The notes beneath the pieces were generated by a model. The model had not been told where the DNA came from and searched no databases. It worked only from the letters and a program-made list of their open reading frames with translations. The translations under genes were made by a program, and so were the position numbers. From Nodularia sp. LEGE 06071 (GTDB taxonomy: Bacteria > Cyanobacteriota > Cyanobacteriia > Cyanobacteriales > Nostocaceae): a stretch of 64,000 nt of DNA. Positions 54,399-63,558 of the stretch are shown here, one piece after another (position 1 is the stretch's first letter; every line of letters starts with the position of its first letter). Location: the NCBI RefSeq assembly GCF_015207755.1, contig NZ_JADEWH010000005.1, positions 1 to 64,000 on the forward strand, written 5' to 3'.

Positions 54399-54551
54399 TC
54401 AGTGAGTTAGATAAGCAAGACCCACGAAAACAGCTAAAAGCCCTATAGTGGTGAGTGCAAAATGCTTCATGGAAGTGCCTCCCTTACGCACCATGTTTCG
54501 CATAGCCAGTTTTACATAGCTAGGTTTGGGTTCTGTTGGTGAGTTGCTCAT
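54399..54551 (-). CDS. DUF3285-family small membrane protein
   Basis: A 50-residue protein beginning MSNSPTEPKPSYVKLAMRNM, then VRKGGTSMKHFALTTIGLLA and ending FVGLAYLTH, with one C-terminal membrane helix. The SYVKLAMRNMVRKGGTS.KHF pattern matches the cyanobacterium-specific DUF3285 family as I recall it. It is too short for many gene callers. It lies 40 bp upstream of ybeY and in line with prfB, so it is part of the prfB-ybeY-dgkA cluster. Function unknown; conservation beside translation genes suggests a role near the membrane. Confidence 0.85.
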   Translation of the reverse strand: MSNSPTEPKPSYVKLAMRNMVRKGGTSMKHFALTTIGLLAVFVGLAYLTH

Positions 54552-54717
54552 AATAATTTGGTCATAAAACTCTTCTACATATCAATGTAACAGTTTAGCT
54601 AGGCTTCCATTACCATTTTGCCTATTATGAAGGTTCAGGGGAAAGCAAGTGAAGCAGCCAGGATGTGTAAAGTTATTTCCAACTCCCCCTGCACCCTGTC
54701 CCCTGCACCCTGCCTCT

Positions 54718-55840
54718 TTACCCAGGAGTGGTTTCTACTAGCTGGTTTTCTTGGCGCAGATAGGCTTGAATAAACGCATCGAGGTCGCCATCCATGACAT
54801 CCGATATCGCAGTTGTTTCGACACTTGTTCGCAAATCTTTGACCATTTGGTAAGGGTGAAACACATAGTTACGAATTTGGTTTCCCCAAGACGCTTCCAC
54901 CATATCACCTCTAATTTCGGCGACTTCTTGGGCGCGTTGCTCTCTGGCAATTACAAGCAGTTTAGCCTTCAGGCGGGCGAGGGCTTTGTCTTTATTTTGC
55001 AGCTGAGAGCGTTCCTCTGTACAACGCACAGCCAGTCCAGTGGGTAGGTGAACAATTCGGACTGCTGTTTCTACTTTGTTGACATTCTGCCCACCTTTAC
55101 CGCCAGCCCTGGATGTAGTAATTTCCAAATCCTTGTCGGGAATGTCTAGTTGTACCGAGTGGTCTATCTGCGGCATGATTTCCACGCCAGCAAAACTGGT
55201 TTGTCGCTTACCGTTAGCATTAAAAGGTGAAATGCGTACTAAGCGATGTGTGCCTGTTTCTGAGCGCAGATAACCATAAGCGTAGCGACCAGTAATTTCC
55301 AGTGTTGCTGATTTAATCCCAGCTTCATCACCCTCTGATTCTTCGGATAAACTGACTTTGTAACCGTGGGATTCTGCCCAACGGGTATACATCCGCATCA
55401 GCATAAAAGCCCAGTCTTGGGCATCTGTACCACCAGCACCAGCATTAATTGTCAACACTGCCCCTTCAGCATCATAGGGGCCAGAAAGTAACTGTTGTAA
55501 TTCCCACTGGTCGAGTTCACGATTGAGCTTGGTGACTGTAGATTCTGCCTCTTGCAATAGTGCCTCGTCAGTTTCTAACTCCAATAGCTCAACAACGGCT
55601 TTGGTATCTTCCAGACTAGAACGCCACTGGTCATATTGCTGGAGGTGGGCTTTCAGGTCGTTAAGTTCTTGCAGCGTTTGTTGTGCTTGAGTTTGGTCGT
55701 CCCACAATTCTGGCTGTGCGGCTATTTGTTCTAAATCTTGAATTTTGGCAGTCAGTGCAGGTATGTCAAAGATAGTCCTGGGCTTTACCCAGACGACCGG
55801 ACAATATTTCGATTTCGCGTTTGAGTTCTAATACTTCCAT
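54718..55840 (-). CDS. prfB: Peptide chain release factor 2, programmed +1 frameshift
   Basis: The complete gene starts at ATG 55840 ([20 protein letters not shown]), reads 24 codons to TATCTT, then meets TGA (55766-55768) in the heptamer CTTTGAC (55765-55771). A +1 shift at CTT gives ...[13 protein letters not shown] and continues to 54718, about 373 residues in all. AGGA stands just before TATCTTTGAC as the internal Shine-Dalgarno. RF2 recognises UGA and UAA. The GGQ motif is [13 protein letters not shown]. The shift autoregulates RF2: low RF2 favours slipping. The 3' part alone (54718-55707) should not be called as a separate gene. Confidence 0.95.
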
Positions 55841-55904
55841 AGTCCTTGCTAAAGAAGGTCGATTAATTATTGTAGTATAAAATGCCTATTCTTTATCGTT
55901 TTAC

Positions 55905-55936
55905 AAAAAACCGTGGTTGATTGAGAGTAACCACGG
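55905..55936 (-). terminator. Minus-strand terminator between the Bax-inhibitor-like gene and prfB
   Basis: On the minus strand CCGTGGTT (from 55936) pairs with AACCACGG (to 55911) and six T follow (the A run at 55905-55910). It insulates the prfB cluster from upstream transcription. Confidence 0.75.
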
Positions 55937-56001
55937 CGGACAATTAATGATTAATTTGGATTTTTTCTAGTGGTAAAAGCCATCAGATTTATGGGGTCAA
56001 T

Positions 56002-56188
56002 CCGAATGGCACTAAGTTAAGCGCAAAGCTTTGATATAACTGGCTTTTGGGTGTGGGGAGTGTGGGAAGAGAGGGGAGTGTGGGAAGACGGGGAAGAGGA
56101 GCCGAACGTTCTCCCCACACCTCTCACACCTCCCACCCCTCCCACACCCTGCCCTGACGAGGGTTCGGCTTATCTTCGTGCCATTCGG
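56002..56188. mobile_element. Inverted-repeat element (CCGAATGGCAC ends)
   Basis: CCGAATGGCAC (56002-56012) and GTGCCATTCGG (56178-56188) are perfect 11-bp inverted ends of a 187-bp piece holding G/A-rich then C/T-rich tandem runs (GGGAGTGTGGGAAGA and CTCCCACACC types). CCAAAAT heptamers follow (56195-56224). Non-coding; MITE-like. Confidence 0.65.
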
Positions 56189-56232
56189 GTCAATCCAAAA
56201 TCCAAAATCCAAAATCTAAAATTATGTGACGC

Positions 56233-56961
56233 TTAATCACGACCACTCAGGGCAATTAGCAAGCGCAAGATAAATACAAACAGATTGACGTAGGTGAGGT
56301 ACATCGACAAAGCCGCAGGTAAATACTGGTCATCTCTATAAGTCCGGGGCAAGATGTAGAAATCAACTACAGATACTCCCACAAACAGGAAAACCCCTAA
56401 ACCGGAGATGCCGATTTCTAACCAACTGGGCGTATAAACACCAAACATGGCCAACGCAAATTGGGCAAGACAGACAATAACCAAGGCAATTACACCTAAG
56501 CTGATAGTTTTTGTCAAAGCCATGCCATCTTTTTCGGAAAGATTGGAACCAATTTGACGAGCGACAATAAAGGTAACGCCACAACCAAGGGCGGCTATAC
56601 CAATGCCTTGAATGCCAACGCCTTGGGTTTGTAAGGCAACTAAGACTAAGCCACTGAGGGTGTATCCAGATAAGAGACTGTAGGTGGCTAGTAGAGGTAG
56701 TGCTAAACCTTTGTTACCTTTTTCGGCAACATTTCGGGCAACAAAGAACAGAATTAACTGCATAATCATTGCACCAATGAAGGTGGGAAAGAAAATACTG
56801 GGGTTGGTACGGATAACGCCCAGACCGCCATAGGTTCCCAAGGCAGTTAGCACAAGACCGCCACCGACAAAGGGTAGGGCATTGGCAATGACATTTGGTC
56901 CAATGAGGGTTTGAGTTTTAGCCTCACGAATTGCGTCACGAAAGTTGCTGGTATTGCTCAT
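56233..56961 (-). CDS. Bax inhibitor-1/YccA-family membrane protein
   Basis: A 242-residue protein with about seven membrane helices, including LPFVGGGLVLTALGTYGGLGV, FFPTFIGAMIMQLILFFVARN, LALPLLATYSLLSGYTLSGLVLVAL and LSMYLTYVNLFVFILRLLIAL. The order of helices and the C-terminal L.LYLD.INLF..LL.-like end (MYLTYVNLFVFILRLL) match the UPF0005/BI-1 family. Members can transport Ca or regulate membrane proteases such as FtsH; the role here is open. Monocistronic, divergent from the repeat-rich leader of sigF. Confidence 0.85.
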   Translation of the reverse strand: MSNTSNFRDAIREAKTQTLIGPNVIANALPFVGGGLVLTALGTYGGLGVIRTNPSIFFPTFIGAMIMQLILFFVARNVAEKGNKGLALPLLATYSLLSGYTLSGLVLVALQTQGVGIQGIGIAALGCGVTFIVARQIGSNLSEKDGMALTKTISLGVIALVIVCLAQFALAMFGVYTPSWLEIGISGLGVFLFVGVSVVDFYILPRTYRDDQYLPAALSMYLTYVNLFVFILRLLIALSGRD

Positions 56962-57049
56962 AAGTCGGTTTTTTGAAGATGTATATCTGGTTTATTTCCA
57001 TTTTTACCCACTTTTGTGGCTAACAGCGAAACTTCAGGCTGATAAATGC

Positions 57050-57185
57050 AGGACTTACGCAAAAACTCTCTCAAACCCTTATTCCTCTGTGTCCTCTCTA
57101 CGAGACGCTGCGCGAACTGCGTCTCTGTGGTATGCGCTACGCGCACGCTACGCGAACGTTATTCCGTAATTTGAGCGTAAGTCCT
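57050..57185. mobile_element. MITE with perfect AGGACTTACGC termini
   Basis: AGGACTTACGC (57050-57060) and GCGTAAGTCCT (57175-57185) are perfect 11-bp inverted ends of a 136-bp element. The interior carries CTCTGTGTCC-type and CTACGCGAACG-type repeats. Partial family members are at 18506 and 48458. Confidence 0.75.
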
Positions 57186-57631
57186 AAAATGTTGAGGGGG
57201 ATGAAACAATTCAAAGTTCAAAACTGTTTCCTACGGGGATTTAAACCCTTTCCTTCTTTGTCCCCCCTATCACCCCCATTTCTAGATGCTATTTATGAGC
57301 ATCACTTAGTATCAGGATATATTACATTTAAATAAAAATACGTATATCGGGACAGGTAAGCATTTCTCAGCATAAATAGCTAGCTGCTGTTGCCAAAATT
57401 CAACATTTTTTTGGGATCAATTATTAATTGAAAAAATAAAATAACTAACAACAGATAAAAACCTAAAAATCTCAGTAAAAATACTGATGACGTTAGTAGA
57501 AGTTTTTCTAATTTCAGTAAAACGACTATGGTTTATTCAGCCTTGACTAAGGAAAATAATGAGAGATTTGAAGGCAATATACGAAACTCCATTTTTTTGA
57601 GAAAAAGGAGTTATAAAAAAGGAATTTTTAT
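57186..57631. other. Leader and promoter region of sigF
   Basis: About 445 bp without a convincing gene. A TCAGTAAAAATACTGA hairpin (about 57474-57489) and AT-rich DNA occur upstream. A short ORF at 57528-57746 overlaps sigF out of frame and is rejected. Confidence 0.5.
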
Positions 57632-58417
57632 ATGGCAACCGGTGAATCCTCTATGCGAACTGATGGTATGGAGTTATTGCACTCATACCACCAAAATCCC
57701 TCTATTAAACTTCGTAATCAACTGGTACAGTTACACACGGGCTTAGTCAGAAAGATTGCTCATAAATTCAGTCATCAATGTCATGAACCTTATGAAGATT
57801 TAGAACAAATCGGTTATTTTGGTTTAATTAGGGCAATTGAACGCTTCGACCCTAGCCAAGGATACGCTTTTAGTTCCTTTGCAGTGCCATATATTCGAGG
57901 TGAGATGCTGCACTTTTTACGCGATCGCAGTAGTCTATTAAAAATCCCTCGTCGTTGGCAAGAACTGTACAACGACGGGCAAAAGGTTCGCAAAGAATTA
58001 GCAATTTCCTTGGGTCGCTCTCCCAGAGATGCAGAAATTGCTGAGAAATTGCAAGTTTCTGTACAAGAATGGCAAGAAACTAAGTTAGCGGCTCAAAATC
58101 GGATGCCTTTGAGTTTGGATGCTACGGCAGTCCATTATGTTGATTGCCAAATCACACTGGGTGAGGCGCTTCCTTGTCCTCGTTCTACTGTGCTTCAGCA
58201 ACAATATGAAGAACGCCAACAACTGCAAGGGGCAATCAATATGTTAGAAGACAAGCCCCGGATGGCAGTAGAAATGGTGTTTTTAAGAGAACTTTCTCGC
58301 AAGGATGCGGCGAAAAATATTGGCACTAGTCCAATGACAGTTACGCGATATTTGCAAAAAGGCATTCAGGATCTAATTTGCTATTTACAACCACAAACAG
58401 TGCCAACAGGGTCTTAA
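57632..58417 (+). CDS. sigF: RNA polymerase sigma factor, SigF type (group 3)
   Basis: A 261-residue sigma-70 family factor of the SigB/F/G type. Region 2 contains HTGLVRKIAHKFS, YEDLEQIGYFGLIRAIERFD and GYAFSSFAVPYIRGEMLHFLRD; region 3 contains SLGRSPRDAEIAEKLQVS; region 4 contains LRELSRKDAAKNIGTSPMTVTRYLQKGIQ as HTH. Start ATG 57632 with AAAAAGGA upstream. In cyanobacteria SigF controls pili and surface features and stress responses (known from Synechocystis). Its anti-sigma partner is not visible beside it. Confidence 0.88.
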   Translation: MATGESSMRTDGMELLHSYHQNPSIKLRNQLVQLHTGLVRKIAHKFSHQCHEPYEDLEQIGYFGLIRAIERFDPSQGYAFSSFAVPYIRGEMLHFLRDRSSLLKIPRRWQELYNDGQKVRKELAISLGRSPRDAEIAEKLQVSVQEWQETKLAAQNRMPLSLDATAVHYVDCQITLGEALPCPRSTVLQQQYEERQQLQGAINMLEDKPRMAVEMVFLRELSRKDAAKNIGTSPMTVTRYLQKGIQDLICYLQPQTVPTGS

Positions 58418-58427
58418 AGTCTGTTCA

Positions 58428-58491
58428 GTCAAAAGTCAAAAGTCAAAAATCCCCAGAGGGACTAATGACTAATGACTAATGACTAATTATC
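58428..58491. repeat. Heptamer tandems between sigF and chlD
   Basis: AGTCAAA units (58428-58450) are followed by ATGACTA units (about 58462-58491). The latter run into the chlD stop region. STRR class. Confidence 0.8.
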
Positions 58492-60526
58492 GTGATTTTA
58501 AATCAGCGATCGCACCTTTAGTCATGGCGGCAATGGTTTTATCACTGGCTTTGGGCAAATGATAATACTTACCGGCGGCTGTTTGCGATAACTCTTTAGC
58601 AAAACCAGTAGACACAAATTTACTTTCGGTATCAATCACCAATAGTTGCATCCCCAAAGCTCGGATTCTCGCGGCAATTTCTAACAATTCGGCTTTGATG
58701 TCTGGTTTTTCTCCTGGTTCTAACGGTTCACCCAAAGAACGCGCTAAGGGAATATTACCTCGTCCATCGGTGATCGCGACAATCACAACTTGCCCAATAT
58801 CTCCACTCATTTGGGCATTTACACCCACACGGACGGCTTGAGTTAAACCATGTGCTAGGGGCGAACCACCGCCACAGGGTAGTCTTTCTAAGCGGTTACG
58901 TGCCAAGGCTATGGAACGTGTTGGGGGTAATAATACTTCAGCCTGTTCTCCCCGGAAGGGAATCAAGGCTACTTGGTCACGGTTTTGATAAGCTTCTGTC
59001 AAAAGTTGCATCACAGCACCTTTGGCTGATTGCATCCGATTCAGAGCCATTGAACCAGAAGCATCCACGACAAATACGATTAATGCTCCCGCTTTGCGGA
59101 CTAAGCGCTTGGAACGGATATCGCCTTGTTCGACAATAACTTTTTTATCTGGTCGTCTTTCCCTTCTGGCTTTTTGATAGGGTGCAGCCGCCCTCAGAGT
59201 CGCATCTACCGCTATGCGGCGCACTTTACCTTTGGGTAACATCGGCTTAATGTAGCGTCCCCGGTCATCAGAAAAGATAATGCTGCGATTACCGGATTTG
59301 CCTTGTCGCTTCGCCATTTGGGCAAAATAAAGCACACTTTCATCCAGAATTACTCCTTCAGGATCAAAAATAAATTCCTCTGGGATGTCGGGGGGTTGTT
59401 GTTCGTCTTGTTCGTCTTGTTCTTGTTCTTGTTCTTCCTGTTCTTCGTCTTCGGGTTCTTGCTGGTCTTCTTCTTCTTGGTTCTGAGGTGGTGGTGGTGG
59501 GGGTGGTGGTGGTTGGTCTGGTGGTGGGGTCTGGACGATTGTGGAACGTGGTACAATTACCAACTCCACAGCCCGACGCAAATCTTCGGCATTGACTGTT
59601 GTCCGTCCCTCCAAAGCCGCCGCAGCTTTAGCTACACGCACGGCGAATAGTTCGGCGCGATGTCCTTGGACTCCACCCCGAATGGCTTCGGCTACTAAAT
59701 AGGTTATTTGTTCTTGGGTGATGGTGACTTCTTTCAACCATTCCCGCGCTAGAAGAATTTGGGTTTTCAGTGAGTCTAAGTCTTCTTCGTATTGCTGGAG
59801 AAATGCTTGGGGAGATTTAGAATAGGCGATCGCTTGCTCGACAGCTGATACTCTTTGATCTAAGCCCAGGATACCGTCAGCAGAAAGAGCGATCGCAATT
59901 CTATCGAGTAAATGCTCCCGTAATGCGCCTTCTTCTGGGTTATAGGTGGCTATAAATAAGGATTTGCAAGGATGCTGAAAACTAATACCTTCGCGCTCAA
60001 TCTGGTTGCGTCCCTCAGATAATACTGTTAATAGCTGATTTGATATTTGGTCATCTAATAAATTCAGTTCATCCACATACAGCACACCGCGGTTGGCTGA
60101 GGCGAGTAACCCAGGCTGGAAAATCGTATCACCTTGCTGGACAGATTTTTCTACATCCACAGAACCCAAGAGTCTGTCTTCTGTCACTCCTAAAGGAATC
60201 TGGATAAAGGGTGCTGGAATAATTGCTGTGGGGACATCTTGAATATCTTTGTCTCCATACTCAGCGAACAGATAATCATCCCAGTCTTCTGGGTGGTTGG
60301 GGTCACAGTTACTAATCGAGCCTTTAACAACTTCGATGGGTGGTAGTAAGGCGTGGATAGCACGAGCCATGACTGATTTTGCCGTACCGCGACGGCCTGC
60401 GATCGCCACTCCTCCCAAACCGGGATCTACTGCTGCTAACAGCAAGGCTAATTTAATTGCTTCTTGACCGACTACAGCTGTCAAGGGAAAGGCTGTGATT
60501 GTGGGGTTAATAGTAGGCGCGGGCAT
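58487..60526 (-). CDS. chlD: Magnesium chelatase subunit D
   Basis: About 679 residues from ATG at 60526 ([20 protein letters not shown]). ChlD bridges ChlI and ChlH in Mg insertion into protoporphyrin IX, the first committed chlorophyll step. The N-terminal AAA domain is ChlI-like ([35 protein letters not shown]). A Pro/Glu/Gln-rich acidic linker follows (about 340-400, with repeated [11 protein letters not shown]). The C-terminal von Willebrand A domain has the MIDAS motif [10 protein letters not shown] and a Thr/Asp set. Full length. The acidic linker length varies and is long here. Confidence 0.95.
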   Translation of the reverse strand: MPAPTINPTITAFPLTAVVGQEAIKLALLLAAVDPGLGGVAIAGRRGTAKSVMARAIHALLPPIEVVKGSISNCDPNHPEDWDDYLFAEYGDKDIQDVPTAIIPAPFIQIPLGVTEDRLLGSVDVEKSVQQGDTIFQPGLLASANRGVLYVDELNLLDDQISNQLLTVLSEGRNQIEREGISFQHPCKSLFIATYNPEEGALREHLLDRIAIALSADGILGLDQRVSAVEQAIAYSKSPQAFLQQYEEDLDSLKTQILLAREWLKEVTITQEQITYLVAEAIRGGVQGHRAELFAVRVAKAAAALEGRTTVNAEDLRRAVELVIVPRSTIVQTPPPDQPPPPPPPPPQNQEEEDQQEPEDEEQEEQEQEQDEQDEQQPPDIPEEFIFDPEGVILDESVLYFAQMAKRQGKSGNRSIIFSDDRGRYIKPMLPKGKVRRIAVDATLRAAAPYQKARRERRPDKKVIVEQGDIRSKRLVRKAGALIVFVVDASGSMALNRMQSAKGAVMQLLTEAYQNRDQVALIPFRGEQAEVLLPPTRSIALARNRLERLPCGGGSPLAHGLTQAVRVGVNAQMSGDIGQVVIVAITDGRGNIPLARSLGEPLEPGEKPDIKAELLEIAARIRALGMQLLVIDTESKFVSTGFAKELSQTAAGKYYHLPKASDKTIAAMTKGAIADLKSR

Positions 60527-60750
60527 GGTTAGCAAAATAGCTGGTCTTGGCTTTTAGCATAGCAATTTTTGGTACATGAAGTTAAGGGTTTTTTTTTCAC
60601 GCAGAGGCGCAGAGGTAAGGAGGTGACCACCAAGAGATTTAAATCATTTTTTAGCTCATTTAGGCAGATACATATTCACTCATAAATATCATTAAAAATA
60701 CTGTCAAAAAGCAAAATTTGTGATTATAAGAAATTTTGCTGTTTGTTGAA

Positions 60751-61938
60751 TTACTCTAGTTCTAAAGGCATAGTTACTGTAAAACTAGAACCTACGCCTA
60801 CTTCCGAAACTAAATCAATTTTACCTTGTAATAATTTTACCAAACGTGAAACTATAGCCAATCCCAAGCCAGTGCTATCGGCAAGATAAGACCGATTACT
60901 AGAATTAGCACGAAAGTATGGTTCAAATATGCGCGTTTGGTTTTCTGGTGCAATTCCAATTCCTGTGTCAGAAACTGCGATTGACCAATGATTATTATCT
61001 AGCAAATGGCATCTTATACTAATAGTTCCCGCATCTGTATATCGAATCGCATTACTAACCAGATTAGTCATAATCTGTTGTAATTGAAATTCATCTGTGA
61101 CCACTTCTTGAGGAATACTATCGTAATCGACAACCATTTGTAATTTTTTTTCGTTAGCTAAAGGCTGGAACATCTCACATACATTGTCGAGCAAATCACG
61201 GACATTAATCAGTGCTGGTTGGAGTTGTATCTGACCTGCATCAAACCTGGAAATTTCGAGGACATCATTAATCAAACGGAGTAACTGTCTACCATTGCGT
61301 AACACGCGCTCAATATGTTCAATATTGGCGTAGTTATCTTTTAGTTCTGGCTTTTTTCGTTGTTGGCGTAAAAATAAATCTGAGTACCCAATAATCGAAC
61401 TTAAAGGATGTTTCAGATCATGGGCGAGTTGAGAAATATGATCTTGATTGGCGATAACTAAGCGATTGAGTTGCTGATTATGCAGCACTAGTGAAGAATA
61501 CAACTGCTTAAATTCCTGTAAGCGTTCTTGAATATAACTATTGACACACTGCGCGATCGCTTCGTCTATGACAGCATCAATTAAACGCATCGAACGGATA
61601 ATTTCTGAAGGTTTTCCCTTCAGTAAATCTGATTCAATCGTATCAAATATTACCATTCTCAATAAATGGTATTCATGAGTAATTTCTGCTGGATCAAAGC
61701 CTTGTTTAGCGCGAAGAATTCCATGATGCCAACTAGCAGTAATTATTGACTGAATATCACTACCCTCCGATTTTGAAAGCACTGTTACCATTGCTTTTAA
61801 TACATCTGGAAGATCATTCTGGATAGCTGTATAAGGTAAGTCTTCAGCACTTTCAATTTTCCTATCTTTAAGAACTGCTCCTACCCATTTTTTGAGAATT
61901 GTATCAGTACTTTCAGCCAGTAACAGACTAAAATCCAT
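60751..61938 (-). CDS. Sensor histidine kinase with RsbRD-like N-terminal domain
   Basis: About 395 residues from ATG at 61938 (MDFSLLLAESTDTILKKWVG) or 61947. Residues 1-145 resemble the RsbRD_N regulatory domain (all-helical). The DHp domain has the phospho-His in SQLAHDLKHPLSSIIGYSDL (about 172). The HATPase domain has QIMTNLVSNAIRYT, DTGIGIAPENQTRIFEPYFR and DSTGLGLAIVSRLV. No membrane helix, so cytosolic. The response regulator partner is not adjacent, as is usual in cyanobacteria. Signal unknown. Confidence 0.88.
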   Translation of the reverse strand: MDFSLLLAESTDTILKKWVGAVLKDRKIESAEDLPYTAIQNDLPDVLKAMVTVLSKSEGSDIQSIITASWHHGILRAKQGFDPAEITHEYHLLRMVIFDTIESDLLKGKPSEIIRSMRLIDAVIDEAIAQCVNSYIQERLQEFKQLYSSLVLHNQQLNRLVIANQDHISQLAHDLKHPLSSIIGYSDLFLRQQRKKPELKDNYANIEHIERVLRNGRQLLRLINDVLEISRFDAGQIQLQPALINVRDLLDNVCEMFQPLANEKKLQMVVDYDSIPQEVVTDEFQLQQIMTNLVSNAIRYTDAGTISIRCHLLDNNHWSIAVSDTGIGIAPENQTRIFEPYFRANSSNRSYLADSTGLGLAIVSRLVKLLQGKIDLVSEVGVGSSFTVTMPLELE

Positions 61939-61947
61939 TATTTTCAA

Positions 61948-62573
61948 GTGTGTCTGGAGTAGATGGGTAAACTTACATATACAATAATCTTAGCGAGTGT
62001 AGTACAGATCAACAAAATTAATTATATATATAGTAATCTGCTTTGATTTATGAAACACACGTAAGATGTGTGATCGACGAGAGTACGGCACCAAGACCTG
62101 GAAGACGGTGCATTAGGCTAAAACCATAACACATCCTATATATACTTAGATTTTTGCAATAATCAAATCGGATTCCTATAGTTCTCCGCTTTGATTTTCG
62201 ATAGCTTGCATAAGCAAGGAGTGGGAAAAAGCCTTTTTGAGTTGTACTGAGTTTTTTAGCACATAACGCAGGCTACGCCCACAAAAATCAAATAAAAGTC
62301 TTATAGTTCAACGAAGAGGTGGGGAATCTCCATCGGAATTATCCCCCTGATTCATGGCTCCCTGGCCTCTTCTTCAAACTCCCCCGCACCGACGCTGGTG
62401 TAGAGTGCATAATACACAATGCAAAAGGCGGTCACCAATTTTGGTTCCGCCGTCTCCTATCTGTATGATTGAGGAGTTATTCACATCCGGGTATTAAACC
62501 CACTTTACGGATAACTGTCAGCTTTGACTTGAAAATGCCAGTTTTTGTTTAGCTTCTCATGCCACATTCATGA
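61948..62573. other. Large non-coding region with hairpins
   Basis: About 626 bp without an ORF of note. GAAGAGG (62313-62319) pairs with CCTCTTC (62366-62372), with an inner GGGGA/TCCCC stem (62321-62325/62342-62346). GGCGG (62427-62431) pairs with CCGCC (62447-62451), with ACCAA/TTGGT inside. GTGTA/TACAC-type pairing occurs at 62398-62416. This could be a structured RNA, a mobile-element remnant or a long leader. Confidence 0.45.
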
Positions 62574-62786
62574 CTAATATCTGATCAAGTGGAGTATGTC
62601 GCGCAGCACACTATATCCAGCTAAATCCCAAAGTAGGTAAGCCAGAAAGCCAATCATTGCTAGCCGACCATTCCACAGTTCGGCTTGAGGGTTAAAACCA
62701 AAGAGAAATGAATTGCGGTCTACACCGTTATAAGCTTTAGCAACTGGTGGTAAGTTAGTGGAAGAACGAGCTTCTTTAGTTTCCAT
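62574..62786 (-). CDS. High-light-inducible protein (HLIP), copy 1
   Basis: A 70-residue protein with the chlorophyll a/b-binding (CAB/ELIP/HLIP) helix FGFNPQAELWNGRLAMIGFL: the ExxNxR chlorophyll-binding motif lies in ELWNGRLAM. HLIPs bind chlorophyll and carotenoid and quench energy, protecting photosystem assembly in high light. METKEARSSTNLPPV is the variable N-terminus. It lies 36 bp downstream of a second HLIP with a nearly identical core, a tandem duplication likely co-transcribed. Confidence 0.93.
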   Translation of the reverse strand: METKEARSSTNLPPVAKAYNGVDRNSFLFGFNPQAELWNGRLAMIGFLAYLLWDLAGYSVLRDILHLIRY

Positions 62787-62822
62787 TTTTTGACTCCAAA
62801 ATTCAACTAATTCTTGAGTTTT

Positions 62823-63041
62823 TTATCGTGAATAACTAATGAGATGTAGCACGTCCCGCAGAACGCTATATCCAGCTAAATCCCACAGTAAATAAGCCAG
62901 AAAGCCAATCATTGCGAACCGACCGTTCCAGAGTTCGGATTGAGGAGTCCAGCCAAACAGAAATGCATTTCGATCTCTACCATTGTATTCCAGCGCAACT
63001 GGTGGTAAATCAGTGGAAGGGCGAGTTTCTCTAGTTTCCAT
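62823..63041 (-). CDS. High-light-inducible protein (HLIP), copy 2
   Basis: A 72-residue paralog of the downstream HLIP. The core is FGWTPQSELWNGRFAMIGFL with the ExxNxR motif and the same AYLLWDLAGYSVLRD tail; the N-terminal METRETRPSTDLPPV matches in layout. One chlorophyll-binding thylakoid helix. It is the promoter-proximal gene of the pair, so both probably respond to light stress together. Copy-specific differences lie mostly in the N-terminus and the end. Confidence 0.93.
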   Translation of the reverse strand: METRETRPSTDLPPVALEYNGRDRNAFLFGWTPQSELWNGRFAMIGFLAYLLWDLAGYSVLRDVLHLISYSR

Positions 63042-63188
63042 TTTTTTGTCCTACATTATTTATTGCTTAACTTTAATTTACCTAATCATCAGTAAATTGC
63101 TTTCCATCTGTAGGTACAAACTACACACACCTCTTGTGGACGATAATCAGAAATTTATCAGTATGGGCAAATCCACCTTGAGGAGGTG

Positions 63189-63287
63189 ATGAAAAGCTTA
63201 ATTATAAATAAATGTAAATTAACACTTGAGGAAAGAGACTATTTCTCTGATTTAAGCAGAGAAAATTGTTTTGATCAGCGATTCTAA
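63189..63287 (+). CDS. Possible 32-residue peptide with a very strong RBS
   Basis: GAGGAGGTG (63180-63188) abuts ATG at 63189, opening MKSLIINKCKLTLEERDYFS, then DLSRENCFDQRF and TAA (63285-63287). The RBS is near-consensus but almost touches the start, and no family is recognised. It lies between the HLIP pair and the membrane-protein gene on the plus strand. It could be a leader peptide for the downstream gene. Moderate to low confidence. Confidence 0.35.
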   Translation: MKSLIINKCKLTLEERDYFSDLSRENCFDQRF

Positions 63288-63558
63288 AATCAAGCCTTTC
63301 ACCTGAGAAATCATGACCTTTTAACTTGATATTCCGACTAATTTTAGCAAAATTTCCCCTGTTAGATAACAAAAGTTCTACCTAGCGCTAGATATAGTTT
63401 TCAAACTTTAGAGGGATGCATTAAACAGCTAAATTCCACGATTCTGAAAGTTATCAAGAGTTGGGTACTGCCATAGAGACAGGAATCAATAGATGTTTAA
63501 TTGCTTCTGATGAAATTCCTCATCTTCCCCAAACTTAAACTTAGAAAAAGGAAATATA

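Noticed and set aside
53858-54448. 196-residue plus-strand ORF opposite ybeY
   Set aside because: Antisense to ybeY, which has strong motif support.
54718-55707. prfB called as a 329-residue gene starting at MWDDQ
   Set aside because: The true gene begins at 55840 and uses the +1 frameshift at 55765-55771.
57528-57746. 72-residue ORF overlapping the start of sigF
   Set aside because: Out of frame with a clearly real gene; the overlapping part is a shadow of sigF.
59303-59650. Plus-strand ORF of Trp/Phe-rich protein opposite chlD
   Set aside because: Low-complexity shadow of the acidic linker of chlD.
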